A stretch of DNA of 64,000 bases from Clostridiaceae bacterium (lineage in GTDB: Bacteria > Bacillota > Clostridia > Lachnospirales > Lachnospiraceae). The stretch lies in NCBI GenBank assembly GCA_902363735.1, contig CABJBA010000001.1:1-64000 (forward strand), given 5' to 3'. Each line of letters opens with the position of its first letter. The stretch's first letter is position 1. This document shows, piece after piece, positions 28,628-38,650 of this stretch. Under the pieces are notes generated by a model. The model was given only the letters and a program-made list of their open reading frames with translations. It was not told the origin of the DNA and made no database searches. The translations under genes were made by a program, and so were the position numbers.

Positions 28628-28692
28628 GCCTCTACCGATAAACCATGGAATGCTGAATTTTGTCAGTGCTTTCCGTAGTTTATCAGTAGAGA
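28628..28692 (-). terminator. Long imperfect hairpin after the arabinose transporter operon
   Basis: Two arms of about 28 bases, with a few mismatches and bulges, surround a loop of about six bases. It begins about 20 bases after the last permease stop. No run of U residues follows on the minus strand, so it may be a transcript-end stabiliser or a binding site rather than a classic terminator. Confidence 0.5.
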
Positions 28693-28711
28693 CGGGGCAA
28701 GACTTTTAAAG

Positions 28712-29725
28712 CTACTTCTCCTTTGCTTTTGCAAATAAACTTTGCAAAATAATAAAGAAAGCCAGCAGTGCTGCAATGGTAATCTTAGTCCACCAGGAGG
28801 AAAGCGTTCCCTGAAAAGTGATAAATGTTTCAATGGTTCCCTTTATCAAAACCCCAAACAGGCTTCCGAACACATTTCCCACCCCGCCGGTTAAAAGCGT
28901 TCCGCCGATGACCGCAGAGGCAATGGCCTCCATTTCAAATCCTTTTGCCTGCTCCACAAACCCGGCACAGGTATTTAATGCAAACAAAAATCCACCCAGG
29001 GCACATAGAAATCCGTTCATGACATACACCAGAAGTTTTGTTCTTCTCACGTTGAGTCCCATCATCAAAGCTGATTGCTCATTTCCGCCTACCGCATATA
29101 CGGCCCGCCCAAATTTCGTATATTTTAACAGTACAAACACCAGCACCAACACAGTCAGGGCAATAATTACGCTTGGATAAATAAATGGGAAGTTAATTAC
29201 ACCCTTTTTATTTACGGTCCCTCCCAGAAAAGTTAAATTGATCTTGCTCTTTGCCCACTTCAAAAACAGTTCATTTTTCACACTTATCATTTCCTGGCTG
29301 ATGATAGCCGTCATGCCTCTTGCAAAAAACATTCCCGCCAGAGTCACGATAAAGGGCTGTATCTTTAAATATGCAATTAAAAATCCCTGTGCCAGACCAA
29401 AAAACAGGCCCATGACCAGAACTGTCAAAAGAGCAGGAACAGCAGCCGTCCCCTTTACTTCCATCATCCAGGCCATCATCATACAGGTCAGCGCCACCAC
29501 CGATCCTACGGAAATGTCAATGCCTCCAGTAATCATAACCATGGTCATACCTGCTGCAATGACGATCAGGCCTGCATTGGAAATAAAAAGATTTAAAAAC
29601 ACCTGAGGTTTTGCAAACCCTTTGCCGCTGAATATAGCTATTCCGGCTATGTACATTATTACAAACAGAGCAATAGTAATAATAAGCAGAAAGAATTTTC
29701 CGTCGATTTTTCCTTTGTTCTTCAT
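28712..29725 (-). CDS. ABC sugar transporter permease (YjfF-like), arabinose cluster
   Basis: A 337-residue BPD_transp_2 permease. GGIDISVGSVVALTCM (near 67-82), LKIQPFIVTLAGMFFARG and SAVIGGTLLTGGVGNVFGS correspond one for one to the permease at 6204-7211. It is the last gene of the arabinose operon, directly abutting the other permease gene. By context it probably moves L-arabinose or an arabinofuranoside; the assignment is by operon membership. Confidence 0.92.
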   Translation of the reverse strand: MKNKGKIDGKFFLLIITIALFVIMYIAGIAIFSGKGFAKPQVFLNLFISNAGLIVIAAGMTMVMITGGIDISVGSVVALTCMMMAWMMEVKGTAAVPALLTVLVMGLFFGLAQGFLIAYLKIQPFIVTLAGMFFARGMTAIISQEMISVKNELFLKWAKSKINLTFLGGTVNKKGVINFPFIYPSVIIALTVLVLVFVLLKYTKFGRAVYAVGGNEQSALMMGLNVRRTKLLVYVMNGFLCALGGFLFALNTCAGFVEQAKGFEMEAIASAVIGGTLLTGGVGNVFGSLFGVLIKGTIETFITFQGTLSSWWTKITIAALLAFFIILQSLFAKAKEK

Positions 29726-30781
29726 TTAAGCCACCTTCCTTCCGGCTTCACGGCCTGCCTGAAGTTTTTTTATCAGTTTCTTAAGCTCTGCAGACTGGAG
29801 AGCCACAATAATAACCACCACCATTGCCTTGTAAACAGGAATCTGATCCGGTGAAACTCCCATGGCATATAAGGTAGTACTTAAGGCCTGAATGGTATAA
29901 GCGCCGATAACACTTCCCAACAAGGAAAACTTCCCGCCTCCCAGGCTGTTTCCCCCCAGGGCTACCGCAAGGATGGCATCCAGTTCCAGGTTCAGGCCAA
30001 TATTGTTGGCATCTGCCGAATAGATCCTGGAGGATGCCACCAGTCCAGATATACCTGCGCATAAACCGCAGAATGCGTAGGAAAGGAATATAATCCTGGC
30101 AGACTTGATTCCCATGAGCCTGGAAGCCCTGGAATTAATACCTACCGTCTGGATGTAAAGCCCCAGAGTGGTCTTTTTTAATAGAATATAAGTCAGCAGC
30201 ACCACGATCAGCGCCACAAAAACCGGAGTCGGAATTGGAATTCCCGGAATGCTGGACCCCAGCATTTTATAGGATTCCACCCTGATATATGTAATCTGGC
30301 CTTTGGTAATAAGCTGGGCAATTCCTCTGCCTGCCGTAAATAAAATGAGAGTTGCAACCATAGGCTGAATCTTCAGCCTTGCCACCAAAAATCCATTAAA
30401 GCAGCCGCATAAAATTCCAGCGCCCGCCGCTGCCATAACACCCACCAAATAAGGATTTTGAAATTCATTTACGGTCTGCTGGCCTCCCGCCAGAATAAAA
30501 CAGCACACTGCCCCAGCCACAGACATAACTGCTCCCACGGAAATATCCGTGCCTCCTGACGCAGCAACCACCAAAGTCATTCCCACTGCCAGAATTACAA
30601 GATCGCTGGCCCTGTTAATTACATCAATGATATAGCCATACAAAACACCGTTTTTTATGGTTACATCAAAAAAAGTGGGAGTCTTTATAAGGTTTGAAAG
30701 AAGCACAAGAATAAGACAGAATAACGGCAGAAACAGGCGGTATCCTGTTAATTTCTTCATAATTGCTGGTATTTTACTCAT
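29726..30781 (-). CDS. ABC sugar transporter permease (YtfT-like), arabinose cluster
   Basis: A permease of about 351 residues with the signatures GGTDISVGAVMSVAGAV, RLKIQPMVATLILFTAGRG and ILAVALGGNSLGGG. The chosen start MSKIPAIMKK lies eight bases after GGAGGTGAGAGAG-type sequence and overlaps the end of the ATPase gene by eight bases. It forms the membrane channel with the YjfF-like subunit. In sequence it is the counterpart of 7211-8245. Confidence 0.92.
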   Translation of the reverse strand: MSKIPAIMKKLTGYRLFLPLFCLILVLLSNLIKTPTFFDVTIKNGVLYGYIIDVINRASDLVILAVGMTLVVAASGGTDISVGAVMSVAGAVCCFILAGGQQTVNEFQNPYLVGVMAAAGAGILCGCFNGFLVARLKIQPMVATLILFTAGRGIAQLITKGQITYIRVESYKMLGSSIPGIPIPTPVFVALIVVLLTYILLKKTTLGLYIQTVGINSRASRLMGIKSARIIFLSYAFCGLCAGISGLVASSRIYSADANNIGLNLELDAILAVALGGNSLGGGKFSLLGSVIGAYTIQALSTTLYAMGVSPDQIPVYKAMVVVIIVALQSAELKKLIKKLQAGREAGRKVA

Positions 30782-32294
30782 CTCTCTCACCTCCTGCAAT
30801 GGCTTTCATAATGCTGTTCTGGTCCAGTTCATCCTCTTGCAGTTCTCCCACCTTCTGCCCGTCCCGGAGCACAGCCATACGGCTGCAGGTGCGGAGCATC
30901 TCCTCTGTTTCAGAAGAAATAAACATCACCGACTTCCCCTCCTCCGCCAGCTTTACCACCAGCTTCTGGATCTCTGTTTTGGTTCCCACGTCAATTCCCC
31001 GGGTAGGTTCATCCAGAATCAGAAAATCCGGGTCTGTGAGAAGCCATCTGCCTAAGATTACCTTTTGCTGGTTTCCACCGCTTAAGCTTTTGACAGGAGT
31101 TTCTATGGTGGCTGTCTTTATCTGCAAAAGTTTTATATATTTATCTACAAGCTCTTCCTGCTCTTTTCTTCCAATCAAATGAAACATTCCTCTTTTTGCC
31201 TGAAGCGCCAGAATGATATTATCCCTGACAGATAAATCAGCTACAATTCCCTCTTCCTTCCGGTTCTCGGGAAGATAAGCCATTCCAGCCATCATAGCAT
31301 CAAGAGGTGTATTGACCGACACTGCCTTTCCATTTACTTTCAGTTCTCCGCTATCCGGTTTATCCGCACCATATAAGCTTCTGGCAAGTTCTGAACGGCC
31401 GGAGCCCAACAGACCCGTAAGGCCAATCACTTCTCCTTTATGCACTTGTAAGTCGTAAGGCTTTATAGTACCCTGTCTTCCAACACCCTTTGCGTCAATA
31501 ACCACATCTCTGGATTTTACTTCTGACTCTTCTCCCTTCTTTATGGCAGACAGATCGTCGAAATCCTTTCCCATCATCTTTGCCACCAGTTGTACCCTGG
31601 GAAGCTTTTCCGTTTCATATTCCCCTACCAGACCTCCGTTTCTTAAAACGGTGATTCTATCGCAAACTGCATAGACCTGTTCCAGAAAATGAGTGACAAA
31701 TATAATACCTACCCCTTCTCCCTTCAGGCGGTTCATCAGCTTAAACAATTTCTCCACTTCATTATCATCAAGAGAGGAAGTTGGTTCATCTAAAATCAGA
31801 ACCTTTGCCGACATATCCACCGCTCTTGCAATAGCAAACATCTGTTGTAAGGCAATAGAGTAATTTTCCAGAGCTCTGGCAACGTCAATATAGATATCCA
31901 GGCTTTCCAAAAGTTCCTTTGCCTTTTTATTCATGGCCTTCCAGTCGATCAGCCCAGCCCTCCTGGGCTCCCTGCCGATAAATAAGTTCTCGGCCACCGA
32001 TAAATTGGGACAGAGGTTTACCTCTTGGTACACGGTACTGATTCCATGGGCCTGTGCCTCCTGGGGCGAATGATTTATGATACTGCCCTTGATACCGGCA
32101 ATGGTTATTTCTCCCGTTTCAAACTCCTCCACTCCTGTCAGGACCTTGATGAGGGTAGACTTTCCCGCCCCGTTCTCCCCCATGAGGGCATGGATTTCCC
32201 CGCTCCTCAAGGTAAAATCCACATGATCCAGAGCCTGGACACCGGGAAATGTTTTTGATATGTTGCGCATGGTTAATACGATTTCCTTCGCCAT
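30774..32294 (-). CDS. ABC sugar transporter ATP-binding protein, arabinose cluster
   Basis: A 506-residue duplicated ABC ATPase. Domain 1 has GENGAGKST, VYQEVNLCPNLSVAEN and LILDEPTSSL; domain 2 has the altered P-loop GLLGSGRSE, signature LSGGNQQKV and LILDEPTRGID. The start MAKEIVL has AGGAAGAG six bases upstream, so the longer frame to 32393, which runs through the terminator hairpin, is not used. It powers arabinose uptake with the adjacent permeases. Confidence 0.94.
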   Translation of the reverse strand: MAKEIVLTMRNISKTFPGVQALDHVDFTLRSGEIHALMGENGAGKSTLIKVLTGVEEFETGEITIAGIKGSIINHSPQEAQAHGISTVYQEVNLCPNLSVAENLFIGREPRRAGLIDWKAMNKKAKELLESLDIYIDVARALENYSIALQQMFAIARAVDMSAKVLILDEPTSSLDDNEVEKLFKLMNRLKGEGVGIIFVTHFLEQVYAVCDRITVLRNGGLVGEYETEKLPRVQLVAKMMGKDFDDLSAIKKGEESEVKSRDVVIDAKGVGRQGTIKPYDLQVHKGEVIGLTGLLGSGRSELARSLYGADKPDSGELKVNGKAVSVNTPLDAMMAGMAYLPENRKEEGIVADLSVRDNIILALQAKRGMFHLIGRKEQEELVDKYIKLLQIKTATIETPVKSLSGGNQQKVILGRWLLTDPDFLILDEPTRGIDVGTKTEIQKLVVKLAEEGKSVMFISSETEEMLRTCSRMAVLRDGQKVGELQEDELDQNSIMKAIAGGERDE

Positions 32295-32345
32295 TGAAGT
32301 CTCTTCCTTTCTTCCCGCTTTCTGCCTTACGGACAACTTCCGGGA

Positions 32346-32396
32346 TTTAAAAAGGTGCGGGGAGGAGAATCTAAACCCTCCCTGTCCCTGCACCTG
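32346..32396 (-). terminator. Intercistronic hairpin between binding protein and ATPase, arabinose cluster
   Basis: On the minus strand GGTGCAGGG...CCCGCACC with an inner AGGGAGGG/CTCCTCCC pairing is followed by TTTTTAAA. Its position just after the binding-protein gene mirrors the hairpin at 9825-9864, and it probably gives more binding protein than ATPase. Confidence 0.75.
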
Positions 32397-32440
32397 TTTA
32401 TTCTGATTTTATCCTCTTTCTGCCTCAGATGGCCCGGGGA

Positions 32441-33523
32441 TTAATATGCGCGTTTTGGCTTTTCTGCTGCTGCAGTATCTGCCGGATATACGCCTTCCTG
32501 TACGTATGCAATTTTATCAACGCTTTCGCCCTTTTCCAGCTTCTGAATAATTTCAGATACACGTGGACCGTGAAGCGGGTTGCATTCTACGGATACGTTC
32601 ATATCACCAGCGATCATAGCGTCAAATGCTGCTGCAACTGCATCAAAGGAAATGATAATAATGTCTCCATCAGGTCCGCAGGTCTTTCCAGCTGCCTTGA
32701 TAGCATCAATGGCTCCGAAAGCCATGTTGTCATTCTCTGCAATTACAACATTAATGTTGTCATAGGTCTTTAAGAAGGATTCCATAACCTCCTGTCCCTT
32801 TGCCTGGGTGAATTCACCAGTCTGGCGCTCTAACATCTTCCAGTTGGAATGATCCTTCATCTTTTCTTCCACGCCGTCAGTACGTCCGATCTGAGCGGAG
32901 GACCCAATAGTCCCCTGAAGGGTAACAATATTGATCTCTTCGTCTGCACGGTTACTCTTCTTTAAGTATTCATCAAGCCATGCAACTGCATCATAGCCTT
33001 CCTGAAGGAAATTGGAGCCAACCCATGCAGTATATAAGGAATCATCAGATACATCAATCATACGGTCAACAATAATAACTGGTATTCCAGCATCCTTTGC
33101 TTCCTGTAAAACAGTATCCCATCCGGTTTCAGTAACCGGAGCGATCACGATATAATCTACATCCTGCTGGATAAAGTTGCGGACTGCCTTTAACTGGTTT
33201 TCCTGTTTCTGCTGGGCATCGTCAAAAATCAACTTATAGCCGTTAGCTTCCGTAAAAGTGGATTTCATTGATTCGGTATTTGCTGTTCTCCAGTCAGACT
33301 CTGCACCTACCTGAGAAAATCCCACTACGATCTGTTTTCCAGTGGTTTCTCCTGCTGCTGCCTTGGTAGTTTCCGCCGCCTTGGTTTCTGCTGGGGCCTC
33401 TGCCTTGGTTTCTGCTGGAGCCGCCGCTGTGGTAGCCGCTGTCTGGGAGCCGCTGCAGCCGGATAAAACTACAGCTGCCGTCATAGCTGCCGCCGTCATA
33501 ATGCTGAATAATCTTTTCTTCAT
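32441..33523 (-). CDS. Sugar-binding lipoprotein, arabinose cluster
   Basis: A 360-residue lipoprotein: signal peptide, lipobox LSGC (Cys23), a linker of repeated Ala-Glu-Thr-Lys units to about residue 75, then one Peripla_BP_4 domain starting IVVGFSQVGAESDWR. APVTETGWDTVL, VDRMIDV and ENDNMAFGAIDAI are the usual ligand-pocket segments of the YtfQ group. The start has GGAGGG six bases upstream. It is the receptor of the arabinose-linked ABC importer and has its own promoter at 33573-33601. Confidence 0.93.
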   Translation of the reverse strand: MKKRLFSIMTAAAMTAAVVLSGCSGSQTAATTAAAPAETKAEAPAETKAAETTKAAAGETTGKQIVVGFSQVGAESDWRTANTESMKSTFTEANGYKLIFDDAQQKQENQLKAVRNFIQQDVDYIVIAPVTETGWDTVLQEAKDAGIPVIIVDRMIDVSDDSLYTAWVGSNFLQEGYDAVAWLDEYLKKSNRADEEINIVTLQGTIGSSAQIGRTDGVEEKMKDHSNWKMLERQTGEFTQAKGQEVMESFLKTYDNINVVIAENDNMAFGAIDAIKAAGKTCGPDGDIIIISFDAVAAAFDAMIAGDMNVSVECNPLHGPRVSEIIQKLEKGESVDKIAYVQEGVYPADTAAAEKPKRAY

Positions 33524-33572
33524 ATCTTTCCCTCCATTTAATATAATGTTTGCTCTTTTTCTATCTGCCTGT

Positions 33573-33601
33573 ATCATAACTTTTACTCCCGTTTTTCTCA
33601 A
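33573..33601 (-). promoter_or_regulatory. Candidate promoter of the arabinose-cluster binding protein
   Basis: TTGAGA (33596-33601), 17 bp, TATGAT (33573-33578) on the minus strand, 50 bp before the binding-protein start. It would separate transporter expression from the upstream regulatory genes and is a likely target of the AraC-type response regulator. Confidence 0.6.
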
Positions 33602-33692
33602 TGCAATATCTTCAGCAAACAGTTAGCTTTCTTACGCCTTTAAAGCGTATTCCTTTAAAAGGTGGGATTTTTTCGGAAAAAGGTTGATTTTT

Positions 33693-35129
33693 TTAAGCAT
33701 ATCTCTGAACCGCCGGAATTTGTACCGTGACAGAGGTCCCAACCCCGTATATGCTTTCCACGGAAAGCCCATAGTCCGCTCCGAAATTAAGCCTGATCCG
33801 CTCTGCTACATTGGCAATGCCAAAGCCCTCCCGCAGGTCCACATCCTCTCCGCCCCTGCTCACCAGCTTTTGCATTTTTAAGAGGGCCTCAGGCTTCATA
33901 CCGATTCCATTGTCTTCTACCTTTAAAAATATAGCCTTTCCTTCCTGCCAACCGCTGATCTTTAAAAACCCCTTTTTCCTGCAGTTCTTGATGCCGTGAT
34001 AAAGGGCATTTTCCACAATAGGCTGAAGAGTCAGCTTCATAATGGAAAAATCCATAATTCCCTCCTCAAAATCAATCTCGTAATCCAGAATATCTTCATA
34101 CCGGAAATGCTGGATCTGAAGGTAGCTGTTTATATGCTCTGCCTCACCCCTTATGGCAATAAAATCCTTACCGTTATTAAGTCCCATACGCAGGAATGAA
34201 GAAAGAGCCGTTACCATTTCCACCACCTCATGATGACGTTTTCCCTCTGCCAGCCAAACAATGGTATCCAGGGTATTATAAAGAAAATGAGGGTTGATCT
34301 GGGCCTGAAGAAGTTTTAACTCCGTTTTCCTTTTTAGTTCCTGCTCCTGCCTTACATGGTCAAGCAGTTCCCCGATTCGAAGCACCATATGGTCATACTG
34401 TTCACTTAATGTCTGGATTTCTTCAATATTGCTTTTAGGTGCACTGACCTTTAAACTTCCGCTGGCAATCTCCATAGTATAGGCACATAGCTCCTCGATG
34501 GGCTTTGTAATCTTCTTTCCAAAGGAGGTGAAGGAAACCATAAGGAACACAATGATGTAAGCGCAAATCACTATACACAAGGCTATGACCTGGCGAATCT
34601 GGGCATCCAGCTTCTTTCGCATGGACTCCAGGTTTTTTGTCTCACTGTATATGTAGTCGGACATGGTTTCCTCAATCAGATCAGTAATAACATAAATATC
34701 CTTGTCCAACCGCTCCATATTCCGGTCATAATCACCAATAACACTGCTGGTTCGGATATCCTCAATCCGTTTTTCCAGGAGGCCGATCAGGACCAGAATG
34801 CCGTCCAGTCCCTTTTTGCTGCTCTCCTGAGGTGTTGAGTCCTTCAGCTGCTCAAACAGCATTCTGGAACTTTCCAAATCCCCGTGAGGATTTAAAAAAT
34901 CAAAGGAATCCGCCCCTATGACAATTCGGTACATTTTATAATCAATATTGGATTTAAAATCAAAATTAAACTCCGTAGCCAAGGTTAAGTTCCGGATGCT
35001 CTGCCGGTACTGTTCATTCTGCCATGCCATCATATACAGCAATATCCCAATCATAATGATGACTGGGATAAATACAATAGCCTGCATGGAATGTATTTTG
35101 GCTTTGATCGAATCACGCTTGCGCTTCAT
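33693..35129 (-). CDS. YesM/LytS-type sensor histidine kinase, arabinose cluster
   Basis: A 478-residue kinase with transmembrane helices at about 16-35 and 180-199. The extracytoplasmic part between them is about 145 residues and mostly helical, unlike the larger sensor of the kinase at 4338-6128. A HAMP segment (KKITKPIEELCAYT) is followed by the phosphoacceptor in INPHFLYNTLDT (His281), N-box LQPIVENALYHG and VEDNGIGM. The start MKRKRDS has GGAGGAG upstream and overlaps the regulator gene by 17 bases. The helical sensor suggests it may read the state of a sugar-loaded binding protein; this is inference. Confidence 0.9.
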   Translation of the reverse strand: MKRKRDSIKAKIHSMQAIVFIPVIIMIGILLYMMAWQNEQYRQSIRNLTLATEFNFDFKSNIDYKMYRIVIGADSFDFLNPHGDLESSRMLFEQLKDSTPQESSKKGLDGILVLIGLLEKRIEDIRTSSVIGDYDRNMERLDKDIYVITDLIEETMSDYIYSETKNLESMRKKLDAQIRQVIALCIVICAYIIVFLMVSFTSFGKKITKPIEELCAYTMEIASGSLKVSAPKSNIEEIQTLSEQYDHMVLRIGELLDHVRQEQELKRKTELKLLQAQINPHFLYNTLDTIVWLAEGKRHHEVVEMVTALSSFLRMGLNNGKDFIAIRGEAEHINSYLQIQHFRYEDILDYEIDFEEGIMDFSIMKLTLQPIVENALYHGIKNCRKKGFLKISGWQEGKAIFLKVEDNGIGMKPEALLKMQKLVSRGGEDVDLREGFGIANVAERIRLNFGADYGLSVESIYGVGTSVTVQIPAVQRYA

Positions 35130-36741
35130 TTTCTCCTCCTGACCGAAATGCCTTCGGGGTGATTCCATGAGTCTTCTTGAATAAATAGCTGAAATAATGA
35201 GGGTCTTTATAGCCCACCTCATAACCGATTTCCGAAGTTCTTAAATCTGTTTTCAGCAGAAGCTCCCTTGCCATATCCATTCTCAGTTTTGTTAAATATT
35301 CTACAAAAGTGATGCCCATTTCCTGGCTAAAAATGGTGCTGAAATGGTTGGGGCTGATGTTGACCGTAGAAGCTACCGTATTTAAAGAAATATCTTCATC
35401 CTGGTAATGGGCTCCCATATAATCTCTGGCCTTGTCAAGAACCTGCCGGTACTTTTTCCGTGAGCAGGTATTCCTTAAGGCAATGGCTTTGGAAAGTATG
35501 GTTCTGATATAAGAAACCGCCGACTCCTCAGAGCCAGCGCTGGGCTGAAGAGCCTGGACTTCTCCAATCTCCTTTATCACCTGCTCCGGCTCAAAACCCA
35601 GCTGAGTCACAAACTCCACCACCGCAAGATACACATCCATCAGGATGTACTGCCTGAATATCAGAGATTTAAAATTATTGCCGCAGGCGTCCACGTATTC
35701 CTCCACAAAATACTTTACCTCAGGTGCGGAACCATTTTTAAGGAAGTTGGGAACAATATCTCTGCTCAGCCGGTTCATGTCCATTCCCGCCACGCTGATT
35801 CTTTGGGAATCGTCATGAAGACGGATGGCCTCCTCTGCTGTGAGAAACTGGTTGTACTCCAGCATGTAGCGACAGGCATAAGCCCTGCTTGCAGCCTTAA
35901 AGCAAGCCTTAATCTCGCCAAGTCTGGGGACAGGCATTCCGATTCCCCCGAAATACTCCAGACCATGACAATTCCTCACCAACCGTACCAAAAGCTGTTT
36001 CCACAAAGAAACTTTCTGTTCTAAATCCTCAGGATCATTTCCCATTACCAGAAAGGCGTATCCTTCTGTCAGCCTGTTAAAACCGATAACGTCTTCCCGG
36101 CTGTCCAGCTCCTCCTTTAATCTTTCGTCAAAGATCACTCCTTCACCTGAATACTGTTCCTGACTGCCGGAATCCTTTGCCTGGAACAGGATCAAATTAT
36201 ACAGGGGCACACTTAAAGACAGGTTGTGCTCCTGTCCCTTTAAAAGAATTTCCTGAAGTCCCATTTTTCCCGACAGGATGGTGTCAAACAGCCTGTCTCT
36301 TTCCATTCGCTTCCGCTCTTCCTGCTGCTTTAAAAACTCCAGTTTGTAACCCCTCTCACTTCTCTCCTGCATGACGGCGTCACTCATGCGCTCCAGGGCC
36401 TCCAATAGCTGGGCACTGGTGACCGGTTTTAAAAGATAATCCGACGCTCCAATTTTTATAGCACGCTTTGCATACTCAAAATCATTATAGCCACTGAAAA
36501 ACATGATATGAATGCCGGGAATCTCTTTTTTTACCATTTCAGCCAGTTCCAGTCCATCCATAAATGGCATCCGGATATCGGTCAGCAGAATATCCGGTCT
36601 TGACTTTAAAATCAAAGGATAGGCCAGTTCCCCGTCAGAAGCCTCGCCCGCAAACTCAAACCCGTATTTTTCCCATGGAATTCCGTTCTTAATACCCTCT
36701 CGCACTATTTTTTCATCTTCTACAAGAAATATTTTAACCAT
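35113..36741 (-). CDS. YesN-type response regulator with AraC domain, arabinose cluster
   Basis: A 542-residue transcription factor. Its receiver domain has VEDE, phosphoacceptor Asp55 in LLTDIRMPF, SGYNDFEYAKRAI and LLKPV. A central region of about 270 residues has no clear motif, and the C-terminal AraC domain carries LNTVASTVNISPNHFSTIF and TSEIGYEVGYKDPHYFSYLF. It pairs with the overlapping kinase gene and probably activates the transporter promoter at 33573-33601. It is longer than the regulator at 11020-12246. Confidence 0.92.
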   Translation of the reverse strand: MVKIFLVEDEKIVREGIKNGIPWEKYGFEFAGEASDGELAYPLILKSRPDILLTDIRMPFMDGLELAEMVKKEIPGIHIMFFSGYNDFEYAKRAIKIGASDYLLKPVTSAQLLEALERMSDAVMQERSERGYKLEFLKQQEERKRMERDRLFDTILSGKMGLQEILLKGQEHNLSLSVPLYNLILFQAKDSGSQEQYSGEGVIFDERLKEELDSREDVIGFNRLTEGYAFLVMGNDPEDLEQKVSLWKQLLVRLVRNCHGLEYFGGIGMPVPRLGEIKACFKAASRAYACRYMLEYNQFLTAEEAIRLHDDSQRISVAGMDMNRLSRDIVPNFLKNGSAPEVKYFVEEYVDACGNNFKSLIFRQYILMDVYLAVVEFVTQLGFEPEQVIKEIGEVQALQPSAGSEESAVSYIRTILSKAIALRNTCSRKKYRQVLDKARDYMGAHYQDEDISLNTVASTVNISPNHFSTIFSQEMGITFVEYLTKLRMDMARELLLKTDLRTSEIGYEVGYKDPHYFSYLFKKTHGITPKAFRSGGENEAQA

Positions 36742-36809
36742 TTCCTATCCCCCCTGTTCTGCATGTCTATAAGGATCTGTCATACAGAATTTTCCGGTTT
36801 CTTTTCCTT

Positions 36810-37916
36810 TTAGGTATTCTCTCTGCGGTCCCTGCAGGATTCCCGGATCACCAACTTTGGTTTCAGAATACGTTCTACTTTGCTCTCCTCATCAGAAATA
36901 TCATTCAGTTTTTCCAAAAGGAGCTCCGCTGCCACGGCCCCCAAATGCTCTTGCGGGTGGGCAATGGTGGTAAGCTTCACCATTCCGTTTTCTGCTATAA
37001 AGGAATTGTCATAGCCTGTAACAGAAATATCCAGCGGAACTAAACGTCCGCTTTCTTCAATGGTTTTTATGATTTGTAATGCAATCTGGTCATTATAGCA
37101 GACAATACCGTCTATGGGATCCCCCTCTTCAAGCATATATTTTAAAATGCTTGAAGGCTTTTCCAAACGATCCTCCGTATGGAACCATATCACCATATCC
37201 GGATCATAAAGAAATCCCGCCTCTTGAAGCGCCTTTACATAGCCCTTGTGCCGGTCCTTTCCCTGGCTGTCATCTGCTTTGAATATTCCTAAAATATGTT
37301 TATGTCCCAGATCAAGAAGATACTTGGTGACCAGATAACCGCCCATTCGGTCATCCATCAGGATATAGGGCTTATCCCTCATCTGATTATAATATCCCTG
37401 TATGAATACATAAGGAATCCGGTAAAAATCCAGTTTTTCGTATAGTCCCTTGTGCCTGCACATGATCTCGCTCTTGCTGGGCTCGATGATAAGACCGTCA
37501 ATATCCTTTTCAAGAATTTCCTCTATGCACTTGATTTCCCGGCGCCTGCTGTTTCCCGTATTTTTCAGTATGATACTGTAACCTTCTGCCGTGAGTACAC
37601 CGTCAATCCCCTGGATTAACCGGGGGAAAATATAGTCAGACAAGTATGTTGTAATCACTGCAATATTGCCCGAACCTTTTTTTCCGACCGGCTTTCTGGA
37701 GACAAAGGTTCCCCGGCCATGCTCCGCCTCTATGAACCCCTCTTTTTCCAAGATAGAAAGTGCTTTTCTTACCGTATGACGGCTGACATGGCAGGAGGCC
37801 GAAAGTTCGTTCTCCGAAGGAAGACGATCTCCCGGCTTTCTTTTTCCTGAAACAATGTCCCTTTTTAACTCTTCCATCAACACATAATATTTTGTTTTAC
37901 CATTGTCCTCCGCCAT
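36810..37916 (-). CDS. araR: Arabinose repressor AraR (GntR DNA-binding, LacI-type ligand domain)
   Basis: A 368-residue repressor with a GntR winged helix at the N-terminus (KRKPGDRLPSENELSASCHVSRHTVRKALSILEKEG) and a LacI/GalR-like sugar-binding domain from about residue 80 (IAVITTYLSDYIFPRLIQGI). This combination is the hallmark of Firmicutes AraR, which releases DNA when L-arabinose binds. The start MAEDNGK has AGGAG six bases upstream and lies ten bases after araD. It probably acts on the inverted repeat upstream of araA (41856-41885). Confidence 0.92.
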   Translation of the reverse strand: MAEDNGKTKYYVLMEELKRDIVSGKRKPGDRLPSENELSASCHVSRHTVRKALSILEKEGFIEAEHGRGTFVSRKPVGKKGSGNIAVITTYLSDYIFPRLIQGIDGVLTAEGYSIILKNTGNSRRREIKCIEEILEKDIDGLIIEPSKSEIMCRHKGLYEKLDFYRIPYVFIQGYYNQMRDKPYILMDDRMGGYLVTKYLLDLGHKHILGIFKADDSQGKDRHKGYVKALQEAGFLYDPDMVIWFHTEDRLEKPSSILKYMLEEGDPIDGIVCYNDQIALQIIKTIEESGRLVPLDISVTGYDNSFIAENGMVKLTTIAHPQEHLGAVAAELLLEKLNDISDEESKVERILKPKLVIRESCRDRRENT

Positions 37917-37926
37917 ATTGAGCTCC

Positions 37927-38622
37927 TTACACCTGATTCTGTCCGTAATATGCATTGGGCCCATGTTTTCGCATAAAATGCTTATCCTGCATGCACTGAG
38001 GAGCGGGTGTCACCCCAGGGGTTAACAACTCAGTTATAAGGTTCATCTTAGCGATTTCCTCTAAAACAACAGCATTATGAACCGCATCAGCCGCATCAGT
38101 TCCCCATGTAAAAGGCCCGTGATTTTTGCACAAAACAGCAGGAACGTGCATAGGATTCATTCCATTAAAGGTCTCGATGATCACCAGTCCCGTATTTCTT
38201 TCATACCCTTCCTCAATCTCTTCTTTTGATAGATTTCGGACACATGGAATTTCACCAAAGAAATAATCTGCGTGGGTGGTGCCATAGCAAGGCAGAGCCC
38301 TTCCCGCCTGAGCCCAGGAGGTAGCCATAGGCGAATGAGTATGGACGATTCCTCCTACAGCTTCAAATGCTTTGTAAATCTCTAAATGAGTGGCAGTATC
38401 TGAGGAAGGATTTAATTCTCCCTCCACCTTATTGCCCTCCATGTCTATGACTACCATATGCTCCGGAGTAAGCTTTTCGTAATCCACTCCGCTGGGCTTG
38501 ATGACAAAAAGGCCCTTTTTGCGGTCAATGCCACTGACATTGCCCCAGGTATAAGTAATAAGCCCTTTTCTGGGAAGTTCCATGTTGGCTTCAAATACTT
38601 CCCTTTTTAATTCTTTCAGCAT
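37927..38622 (-). CDS. araD: L-ribulose-5-phosphate 4-epimerase
   Basis: A 231-residue class II aldolase-like enzyme that converts L-ribulose 5-phosphate to D-xylulose 5-phosphate, the last step before the pentose phosphate pathway. Zinc ligands His94 and His96 in VHTHSPMA and His168 in CKNHGPFTW are present, as are Asp75 in NPSSDTATH and a C-terminal GPNAYYGQ. It follows araB after 28 bases. Confidence 0.97.
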   Translation of the reverse strand: MLKELKREVFEANMELPRKGLITYTWGNVSGIDRKKGLFVIKPSGVDYEKLTPEHMVVIDMEGNKVEGELNPSSDTATHLEIYKAFEAVGGIVHTHSPMATSWAQAGRALPCYGTTHADYFFGEIPCVRNLSKEEIEEGYERNTGLVIIETFNGMNPMHVPAVLCKNHGPFTWGTDAADAVHNAVVLEEIAKMNLITELLTPGVTPAPQCMQDKHFMRKHGPNAYYGQNQV

Positions 38623-38650
38623 GTCAAACCCTTCCTCTCTTCTTCCGCAA

